This document shows, in pieces, positions 56,493 through 63,123 of a stretch of 64,000 nt of DNA (position 1 is the stretch's first letter; every line of letters starts with the position of its first letter). Source of the stretch: a virus. Made by a program: the position numbers and the translations under genes. The notes beneath the pieces were generated by a model. The model worked only from the letters and a program-made list of their open reading frames with translations, did not search any database and was not told the DNA's origin. The stretch is from IMG/VR virus record IMGVR_UViG_3300025122_005335, positions 16,051 through 80,050 of that record; one strand, given 5' to 3'.

Positions 56493-57577
56493 TGAAACCT
56501 ATTCTCGTTACTTGTGTATATGATGCTAGATCTGATTGGCTCGTAGGAGGTAAAGATAATGATGAAGAACTATATGAAGGTTCTTTAAGAAATTTATCAA
56601 ATTTTAAAATGCCTATGCATTTGTATTGCTGGCCTCATGAGGTGGAATTAATGACAAGCATTGTAAAACCGTATTTTGATGAATTTAAAATTATAGGTTT
56701 AGATTTATTTGAATGGCCTAGATCCTATGAAATGTTAGAAACAAAAAATAAATTTGTATGGCACAAACTTCAAGACGGTAAAGATGATGGTAAAATATAT
56801 ATGTATAGTCCTAGAAACGAGCTTTTATGTCATTGGAAACTTCAATGGTGTCTGGCAGCTAAGGAAAATGAATGGGGTTGTGATAGAGTTGTGTGGGTGG
56901 ATGCTGGTGTTACTGAATGGTGTAAAATCCCAGTATCATTAGGGGGTGCTGAATACCTTTATAGTCATAACGGTGCTTTAGCTAACCAATACCCTGATTC
57001 TCATTTTTACCCGGAAAACAAAAATAATATTTTTACTCCGAAATTCACAGAAGGGTTAAAACGAATTTGGAAAGATAAAAAATGGTTTAATCTTACTCAA
57101 GATGCGTGTAATGATAGGCTTCAAGAATTTGATTGGAATACACACGACCATTTTACTAGTACAACACTACAAAAAATAATGGGCTGGGAACAATTTGGTA
57201 CACACCTTTCAGAAGAAGATGGTGAGAAGAAACAATTTCATTTAAATTCTTCCAAAGTAAAAAATATACACAAAGAATTTGGTGCAGAATATCCGTTTTG
57301 GACAGTGGGTACTATATTTGGTGGTGAATTTGAAGAATTGGAAAATGTTATTTTACCCTTATACATGAAATTATTGGATGCATTTACCGATAATCATAGT
57401 ATACCACCTATAACCGAAGAACCTTATTATAGCGTTATAGCTGAAGAAAAGGGATATAATTTATTTTGGTTTGATACTTGGTCTCACGATAAAGAAGATG
57501 AGCCATGTTGTCACGTTGTGGGAGTAAAGCCTTTTTACACCACGGTACTTGATATTATTAATTATACAAATGATTAA
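56492..57577 (+). CDS. HtrL/YibB-like protein, probable glycosyltransferase
   Basis: 361 residues. ILVTCVYDARSDWLVGG at the N-terminus, CDRVVWVDAGVTEW in the middle, and KNNIFTPKFTEGLKRIW and YPFWTVGTIFGGEFEEL further on are paralogous to the gene at 36857. The WVD-(A/S)-G motif lies where GT-A enzymes bind metal and sugar nucleotide. It is coupled to the sulfotransferase. Function is inferred from family knowledge and context. Confidence 0.7.
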   Translation: MKPILVTCVYDARSDWLVGGKDNDEELYEGSLRNLSNFKMPMHLYCWPHEVELMTSIVKPYFDEFKIIGLDLFEWPRSYEMLETKNKFVWHKLQDGKDDGKIYMYSPRNELLCHWKLQWCLAAKENEWGCDRVVWVDAGVTEWCKIPVSLGGAEYLYSHNGALANQYPDSHFYPENKNNIFTPKFTEGLKRIWKDKKWFNLTQDACNDRLQEFDWNTHDHFTSTTLQKIMGWEQFGTHLSEEDGEKKQFHLNSSKVKNIHKEFGAEYPFWTVGTIFGGEFEELENVILPLYMKLLDAFTDNHSIPPITEEPYYSVIAEEKGYNLFWFDTWSHDKEDEPCCHVVGVKPFYTTVLDIINYTND

Positions 57578-57580
57578 ATA
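57574..57580 (+). promoter_or_regulatory. Late promoter box (TTAAATA)
   Basis: The box ends 8 nt before the ATG at 57589 and overlaps the stop codon of the previous gene. Confidence 0.5.
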
Positions 57581-57588
57581 TTAATATC

Positions 57589-58035
57589 ATGAAGAACTTT
57601 GACAGTATCTTAACCGAATGTTTAAAAAACAAAGGGTTAAAATATATCCGGTTCAAAGTAGACCCTACTTTAAACAAAGGATTCGAAATGTCGTGGAGTT
57701 ACGAAGGGTTTGTGCTACAAGAACTTACAAATGAAGCATGCGGTGGTGTACCGGGAGGTTTACCACCCATTTTAAAGGTGCTCATGCCCGGCGGACCGTT
57801 ACCTGGTATTTTTGATATTAAAAAACCTGTTTTAACACCTTCTAAACCTAAATCAGTACATATGTTTAAAAAATATATTGCTAAGAAAATGAAAGATCAA
57901 ATAAGCGGTAAAGAGTTAGAACAAATCAAAAATACCAATAGTATCGATGATATTGAGCACTATCTTAAACAGAGCGGTGTCCAAGATGGTGAACTAACAA
58001 AAATCTATAAAAAATTATTGAAACATGCCACTTAA
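57589..58035 (+). CDS. Late protein with capsid-targeting-like leader, 148 aa
   Basis: Unrecognised. The leader [16 protein letters not shown] contains L-T-E. A Gly/Pro-rich hydrophobic middle ([20 protein letters not shown]) precedes a helical basic C-terminus ([17 protein letters not shown]). The stop overlaps the next small gene by 11 nt. Confidence 0.72.
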   Translation: MKNFDSILTECLKNKGLKYIRFKVDPTLNKGFEMSWSYEGFVLQELTNEACGGVPGGLPPILKVLMPGGPLPGIFDIKKPVLTPSKPKSVHMFKKYIAKKMKDQISGKELEQIKNTNSIDDIEHYLKQSGVQDGELTKIYKKLLKHAT

Positions 58036-58264
58036 AAAAGGAAAAACAGACTCTATTATTAGTAGTAATATAAAAAAATTAAAAGGGGAAAATTATCCTC
58101 AAGACCAAGCAGTTGCTATTGCTATGAGTGAAGCTGGTAAAAAGAAACGTAAGAAAGTTAAAGAATCCAATAGCAAAATGGATAAAATAGCTAGTAAATA
58201 TGTTGATAACCGTGTTAAGTCGCATTTATCTGAAATGTATCACGAAGATGAGGATGACGTTTAG
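58025..58264 (+). CDS. Small basic protein, 79 aa (common phage family)
   Basis: [19 protein letters not shown] followed by [20 protein letters not shown] matches a family of small phage proteins of unknown function that pair K-K-G-K-S/T with QAVAIA-x-S-x-AG. The tail is acidic. Basic N-terminal half suggests nucleic-acid binding in the head. Translated from overlap with the preceding gene. Confidence 0.75.
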   Translation: MPLKKGKTDSIISSNIKKLKGENYPQDQAVAIAMSEAGKKKRKKVKESNSKMDKIASKYVDNRVKSHLSEMYHEDEDDV

Positions 58265-58306
58265 AATAAATGATAGATAGAGACGACACTCTTTTAGGTA
58301 TATAAG

Positions 58307-58334
58307 TTGACTCTATTTGTACCTAATTTATAAT
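58307..58334 (+). promoter_or_regulatory. Early promoter TTGACT-N16-TATAAT
   Basis: The -35 is at 58307-58312 and the -10 at 58329-58334, 6 nt before the ATG at 58341, so RNA should start at or beside the start codon. This fixes the queD-like start. Confidence 0.87.
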
Positions 58335-58340
58335 AGAGGC

Positions 58341-59168
58341 ATGAAATTTCAGAGTACTAAAGTTATTGAATTAGGTAGCTGTGCTTTTAGGCAACCTAAA
58401 GCCAATCATTCTCATTGTAGATTTATACACGGTTACAGACTTACAGCTAAATTTTGGTTTAGCGCTAACGAACTAGACGAACATAATTGGGTGGTAGATT
58501 TTGGTGGGCTAAAAGGTCTTAAAGATAAATTAAGAAATCAATTTGATCATACAACTTGTATTGCAGCAGATGATCCAGCATTACCCGTTTTTAAAGAATT
58601 AGAAAAAGCCGGGGCATGTGATTTGAGAGTAATGCCAACTGGTACAGGGATTGAAAGAATTGCTCAGTGGTGCTACGATACCGCAGACTTTTTTATTAAA
58701 GCAGCTACTAATAATAGATGTTGGGTTGAAAATGTTGAAGTCTCTGAGCATGAAGATAATAGTGCTGTATTTACTAGGATAGTTACCCAAACTATGAGAT
58801 ATAGTGATGAATACAAATCTGAAGATGTTGATTGGAATGCATATAGAGAGGCAGAAGCATGTGGCCCACAAGCTAATCCTAAAGATTTTGTAAAATCCAC
58901 ACCGGTGCATGAATTAGGTGAAGCTAATGATCCTATAGTACAAGGGCCCCCACTGCCAGATAATACACCTTCAGAGGCAGAGCAGCAAGCTAGTCAGGAA
59001 GCTAAAGATGATGAAGCTCAACGTAACTTACCGGGTGCTAAAAGAACAAAATCTGTTGGTGCAAGAATTGGACCAGCTCCTGTATCGCACGATTTAAGTG
59101 ATCCATTTGCTGGTACTAGCTGGGGGTCAGATAAACCAGGTGATCCTTATGCACCTAAAAGGGGTTAA
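58341..59168 (+). CDS. Divergent QueD/PTPS-like protein with C-terminal extension
   Basis: 275 residues from ATG 58341; an upstream TTG at 58317 lies inside the promoter. SHCRFIHGYRLTAKFWF aligns with the C-x3-HGH strand of QueD, but the last His is Tyr and the usual first zinc His motif is replaced by CAFRQPKANHSH. VVDFGGLKGLKDKL and TGTGIERIAQWC are the other PTPS motifs. About 90 disordered C-terminal residues are extra. The zinc site may be rebuilt from the NHSHC histidines. Early gene; a second QueD lies at 27873. Confidence 0.78.
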   Translation: MKFQSTKVIELGSCAFRQPKANHSHCRFIHGYRLTAKFWFSANELDEHNWVVDFGGLKGLKDKLRNQFDHTTCIAADDPALPVFKELEKAGACDLRVMPTGTGIERIAQWCYDTADFFIKAATNNRCWVENVEVSEHEDNSAVFTRIVTQTMRYSDEYKSEDVDWNAYREAEACGPQANPKDFVKSTPVHELGEANDPIVQGPPLPDNTPSEAEQQASQEAKDDEAQRNLPGAKRTKSVGARIGPAPVSHDLSDPFAGTSWGSDKPGDPYAPKRG

Positions 59169-59353
59169 TGATTGAAAAAGAAAAAGACCCACTTATTGAT
59201 AAATTAGCAGGGGATGTTTTCTCAAAAATGGCTGAAATAGGTAAGCCATTTGACAAAGGTACAGATCACCCGGCCGCTCATATAGTATCCCCGGAAGATG
59301 CTGTTAGAGAGCTCTTAAAAATTCAAAAAGACCAAGCACCTGACTCAAAATAA
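59168..59353 (+). CDS. Hypothetical protein, 61 aa
   Basis: Unrecognised. It overlaps the preceding stop by one base (TAATG) and so is coupled to the QueD-like gene. It is helical and charged (DPLIDKLAGDVFSKMAEIGK). It could be a partner of that enzyme; no family recognised. Confidence 0.62.
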   Translation: MIEKEKDPLIDKLAGDVFSKMAEIGKPFDKGTDHPAAHIVSPEDAVRELLKIQKDQAPDSK

Positions 59354-59354
59354 A

Positions 59355-59957
59355 TTGCCCATATACCATTCAAAGGGATTTCCAGAATCAAAATTGGCAC
59401 ACAAATATCTAGATGGATTAAAAGGTGTAGAGATTGGCGGATCGTATCATAATGCGTGGGGTTTAGATATTATTAACGTCGATCGAGCTGATCCACCAGA
59501 AGGTAATGGCTCTAGAGAAGTGTGCGGTGAAGATTTACCAGTGCATGTAGTTGCAAATGGTGATGAATTACCATTTGAGGACAAATTTTTTGACTTTGTT
59601 ATTTCGTCTCATGTACTTGAACACATATTTGATCCAATAAAAGCTTTAAAAGAATGGCAAAGGGTAGCGCGTCGATATATTTTTATTATTGTACCGCATA
59701 GAGATAGATGTGGTGATAAACAAAGATCAATTACATTAGCCAGTGAACTAAATAGAAGATATTACAATTTATTAAAAGAATCGGATGAAGGGGATTCATC
59801 CATAGATGCTCATCACAATGTTTGGACCACAAAATCATTTTTAAACCTATGCAAAACTTTTGAATTTAACGTTATTGACTACTTAGATGTAGACGATAAA
59901 GTTGGTAATGGTTTTGCTATAGTAATTGAAACCGGTCAAACATCAGATAATACATGA
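59355..59957 (+). CDS. SAM-dependent methyltransferase-like protein
   Basis: 200 residues from TTG 59355, 1 nt after the upstream stop. GVEIGGSYHNAWGLDIINVD is SAM motif I with the acidic motif II, LPFEDKFFDFVISSHVLEH is the Methyltransf_11 motif, and YIFIIVPHRDRC follows. In the operon of the QueD-like protein, it could act on a deazapurine or a sugar. Overlaps the convergent PhoH gene by 22 nt. Confidence 0.8.
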   Translation: MPIYHSKGFPESKLAHKYLDGLKGVEIGGSYHNAWGLDIINVDRADPPEGNGSREVCGEDLPVHVVANGDELPFEDKFFDFVISSHVLEHIFDPIKALKEWQRVARRYIFIIVPHRDRCGDKQRSITLASELNRRYYNLLKESDEGDSSIDAHHNVWTTKSFLNLCKTFEFNVIDYLDVDDKVGNGFAIVIETGQTSDNT

Positions 59958-60673
59958 ACAATGTGTTTTAGTATTTTACTTCTAACTATATCATCACTTC
60001 CAAAATAAAATGTCGATATACCGTGGGTCTTACTTATATCATTGTCAAATGCTTCAATGATAGAAGAAAACCCAGATTTACCATTAATGTCTGATTGATT
60101 AGAATCACCAATTACAACATATTTAGATCCTTGACCAAACCTTGTTAAAATGGTCGTTATTTCTTGTTTTGTAAGATTTTGAGCTTCATCTACTATTACC
60201 ATTGATTTATTAAATGTTAACCCCCTAGTAAAATTTACAGGTAAACATTTAATATATTCCTTTTTAAACAAAGAGTTAGCTGTGGTCTTTGTTACCAATT
60301 CATCCAATTTATCCATTAACGGTAAAGAATAAGGAAGGAATTTTTCATCAAGCACTCCCGGTAAATGTCCGATTTTTTGATTAGCAGACTCCACAACACT
60401 TCTCAAATATATTATTTGTTCCATTTTATTTGCTGCTAAAAGAGTTAGACCCCCGAAAACAGATAAATATGTTTTTGCAGTGCCTGCGAACCCATCAGCA
60501 AAAACAATTTTAGTATCTTCAGCTAGAAGAGTTTGTATAAACTCTTTTTGATTTCGTGTAAAATCAAATTTATTTTTAACGTTAAAGTTTAAATCCCAGT
60601 TACCATGTAAATCTGTAGTGTGTAACTGTTCCGACTCGAAAACCGCGGCTAGCCGCGAGCGTTTTGTTGCCAT
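59936..60673 (-). CDS. phoH: PhoH-like ATPase
   Basis: 245 residues. FADGFAGTAKTYLSVFGG is Walker A, KSMVIVDEAQNLTKQEI is Walker B with the D-E-A-Q box, and YVVIGDSNQSD is the conserved sensor. PhoH is frequent in marine phages, often discussed with phosphate stress, though its biochemical role is unresolved. The ATG at 60673 follows a late-type box by 8 nt, facing the early queE promoter. Confidence 0.92.
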   Translation of the reverse strand: MATKRSRLAAVFESEQLHTTDLHGNWDLNFNVKNKFDFTRNQKEFIQTLLAEDTKIVFADGFAGTAKTYLSVFGGLTLLAANKMEQIIYLRSVVESANQKIGHLPGVLDEKFLPYSLPLMDKLDELVTKTTANSLFKKEYIKCLPVNFTRGLTFNKSMVIVDEAQNLTKQEITTILTRFGQGSKYVVIGDSNQSDINGKSGFSSIIEAFDNDISKTHGISTFYFGSDDIVRSKILKHIVHVLSDV

Positions 60674-60681
60674 ACTATTAA

Positions 60682-60688
60682 TATTTAA
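60682..60688 (-). promoter_or_regulatory. Late promoter box (TTAAATA) of phoH
   Basis: On the minus strand the box ends 8 nt before the phoH ATG. It is 2 nt from the -35 of the divergent queE promoter. Confidence 0.48.
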
Positions 60689-60690
60689 TC

Positions 60691-60718
60691 TTGATACCCC
60701 GTTTGTTGTAAGTATTAT
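60691..60718 (+). promoter_or_regulatory. Early promoter TTGATA-N16-TATTAT of queE
   Basis: The -35 is at 60691-60696 and the -10 at 60713-60718, 7 nt before the ATG at 60726. Same geometry as the queD-like promoter at 58307. Confidence 0.75.
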
Positions 60719-60725
60719 TATTGAT

Positions 60726-61469
60726 ATGAGTGATAGTCAAGAAACAATTTATTTGTCTGATGATAAAATATTTTATACTGTAGAAGGAGAAGGCGAGCTT
60801 GTAGGGTACCCCTCTGTGTTTATGCGGCTTTCGATGTGTAATTTAACATGTCAGGGATTTGCCTCAGAATCCTCACCACACGGTTGTGATAGTTTTATTT
60901 CGTGGAGGGTTAAAAATAAAATGACTCTTGGTGAGGTTGTTTCCATGATGGAAGATAACGGGTATAAAGATCATATGTACAATGGTGCAATTTGGAAAAT
61001 TACTGGTGGTGAACCGTTAGTACAACAAAAAGCATTACTTAAGTTGTTACATTATATTGAAGTTGAATGGGGATGGGTTCCTCGAATAGACTTTGAAACT
61101 AATGCAACTATTATGCCTGATAAAGAATGGTCCAGAGTAGGTGCAACATTTACAACATCTCCTAAAATGAGTAATAACGGAGACCCTGTAGATAGGCGCT
61201 ATAAACCTGAGGTTTTAGAGTGGCATGCTAATAGAGGATCTGGTTTTAAGTTCGTTATTGATAAAGAGTCAGATATAGATGAAGTCTTCGGTAAGTTTAT
61301 TGTACCGTTTGATATACCAACTGGGCAGGTTTGGTTAATGCCTTGTTGTGGTAGTAGAGAGGAACATATAGAAAAGGCTCCTATGGTTGCTGAACTAGCT
61401 AAGAAGTATAGATTTAATTTTAGCCCCAGATTGCACTTATTGGTGTGGGGTATGGCATTAAAAGTTTAA
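60726..61469 (+). CDS. queE: 7-carboxy-7-deazaguanine synthase (QueE), radical SAM
   Basis: 247 residues from ATG 60726; an upstream frame extension lies in and before the promoter. FYTVEGEGELVGYPSVFMRL is the typical N-terminus. The [4Fe-4S] cysteines read C-x3-C then 11 residues to C (MCNLTC...HGCDS) instead of C-x3-C-x2-C, i.e. an insertion in the cluster loop. WKITGGEPLVQ is the GGE SAM motif and RIDFETNATI follows. It converts CPH4 to CDG, upstream of QueC. Confidence 0.9.
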   Translation: MSDSQETIYLSDDKIFYTVEGEGELVGYPSVFMRLSMCNLTCQGFASESSPHGCDSFISWRVKNKMTLGEVVSMMEDNGYKDHMYNGAIWKITGGEPLVQQKALLKLLHYIEVEWGWVPRIDFETNATIMPDKEWSRVGATFTTSPKMSNNGDPVDRRYKPEVLEWHANRGSGFKFVIDKESDIDEVFGKFIVPFDIPTGQVWLMPCCGSREEHIEKAPMVAELAKKYRFNFSPRLHLLVWGMALKV

Positions 61470-61508
61470 GCCTGATAGATTAAACCAGCAACTTTAATAA
61501 AATATATT

Positions 61509-62348
61509 ATGTCTAATAGTGGTTGGGTCGTTCCAAATTTTTATAAAGCTCCTCAGGATTCATTGTTTGATAAAGAGTTCGATTATTTTGTAAGCTTGGG
61601 TCATAGGTGTTGTGTTGGTCAAGCACTTAACTACATGCGTAAATCTTCTTTTCCGTTTGATTGGCAAGTAACAAAAATGTCTGCCCTAGCAAATATTTTT
61701 AAAAATGAATTTAAAAACTTTTATCCTGATAGCGGTGTAGATTTTGCTCATGTGATCTACTATCAGGATGAAAATAATCAAGAAACTGATAGAATTAATG
61801 AAGAAGCAACATATGAAATATATAATCGCCGTAGTAAGAGATTAGTTAAGTTAATCAAAGAGAACGAACGGAGATTGCTGTTTGTCCGACACAAGTATGT
61901 TTGGTATTGGTCTAAACATCCCGACCATGCTGCTCAATATGATGCAAACCCCGTAGATTACGATATTCAACAGTTAGTTGAAGTTTCAGACATTTTAAAG
62001 AACCAATATGGTAATGATAAGTTTGAAATTTTATATGTTTATCAAGATATGAATGATTTTAAAGAGTTTGATTGGAATGAAAGAGGGGAAATTGATCAAG
62101 AGTCCTTTAAATTGCCCTCCGGTTCAGAACAAATGGAACAAGCTAAACAATTTACGTATGTTGAACAGTTGGGTTTCAAAGATAAACATATTACACCCGT
62201 TGTAGTAAAACCCAATAACGTCAGAGTAGAGGGTAATGCAATGTGCAGTGCTATAAATTCGTTTGTTAATCTTTCTACTGTTCAAGATTTTGATCTCCCT
62301 TATGGGTTTGAACAATATAAACTTACTAGAAACATTGACATTGAATAA
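61509..62348 (+). CDS. DUF1796-like putative cysteine peptidase
   Basis: 279 residues. FDYFVSLGHRCCVGQALNYM followed by SFPFDWQVTKM is the signature of DUF1796, annotated as a papain-like putative cysteine peptidase. KRLVKLIKENERRLLFVRH and EILYVYQD are the other conserved strands. Family members often lie in polysaccharide clusters, as here next to glycosyltransferases, so peptidase activity is uncertain. The next gene overlaps its 3' end. Confidence 0.78.
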   Translation: MSNSGWVVPNFYKAPQDSLFDKEFDYFVSLGHRCCVGQALNYMRKSSFPFDWQVTKMSALANIFKNEFKNFYPDSGVDFAHVIYYQDENNQETDRINEEATYEIYNRRSKRLVKLIKENERRLLFVRHKYVWYWSKHPDHAAQYDANPVDYDIQQLVEVSDILKNQYGNDKFEILYVYQDMNDFKEFDWNERGEIDQESFKLPSGSEQMEQAKQFTYVEQLGFKDKHITPVVVKPNNVRVEGNAMCSAINSFVNLSTVQDFDLPYGFEQYKLTRNIDIE

Positions 62349-63123
62349 TTTTCACCATTCAGGGGAATTGGGTGACATAATTTATTCACTCCCGACAGTT
62401 AGAGCTTTAGGCGGGGGTAATTTTTATATTTCAAACGAATATTCAGGTATGCATCTTAATACAAGATTTGACCAAAATCTTTTTGATAATGTAAAAGAAA
62501 TATTAGAACCTCTTCCTTATATAAACGATGTTTGCTTTGATTTCCCTCATGGTGAATTTATTGACCTAAATGTATTTAGAAAAGGGTACGAAGATTGGAT
62601 TGCTGGAAAATTAACCGATGATCAAGCTGTACTCATACGAACAACAAATATTATATCACTACATAAACAACACTTTAACATTGGGAATGTTTCTTCTTCA
62701 CCGTGGCTTTTTGCAAATAAAAAACCCATAGAAAACAAACCCATTATTATTAATAGAACACACCGATATAACAATTATAAATTTCCATGGAAACAAATAA
62801 TACAGAGATTTGGTGATAAATGTGGTTTTGTGGGATTTGAAGGTGAACATGAAGCATTTTGCAATGATATCTCACCTGTAGACCATGTTAAAACAGATAC
62901 GCTCAAAGAATTGATAGAAATTATTAATGGAGGTAAAGTTTTTATTGGTAACCAGTCTTTTTGTTATTCTTTATGTCAAGGATTAAAAAAATATTCAATA
63001 CTTGAAACTGATAGCCATATGAATAATTGTAGATATAAAAGATGTGGTAATTTAGTTGAATCTATCGATACCGATACTATAATATTTTTTATACAAAAGA
63101 AATTAGATAAACATGGACTTTAA
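62341..63123 (+). CDS. Glycosyltransferase family 9-like protein
   Basis: 260 residues, probably from TTG 62341 overlapping the preceding stop by 8 nt; no ATG gives a sensible N-terminus. FHHSGELGDIIYSLPTVRAL resembles the N-terminal G-D-x-I/V-x-x-L-P-x-x-x-x-L of heptosyltransferases. CGFVGFEGEHEAFCNDI and KVFIGNQSFCYSLCQGLKK are the donor-site strands. It would add a sugar to LPS or a similar glycan. Confidence 0.72.
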   Translation: MNNFHHSGELGDIIYSLPTVRALGGGNFYISNEYSGMHLNTRFDQNLFDNVKEILEPLPYINDVCFDFPHGEFIDLNVFRKGYEDWIAGKLTDDQAVLIRTTNIISLHKQHFNIGNVSSSPWLFANKKPIENKPIIINRTHRYNNYKFPWKQIIQRFGDKCGFVGFEGEHEAFCNDISPVDHVKTDTLKELIEIINGGKVFIGNQSFCYSLCQGLKKYSILETDSHMNNCRYKRCGNLVESIDTDTIIFFIQKKLDKHGL

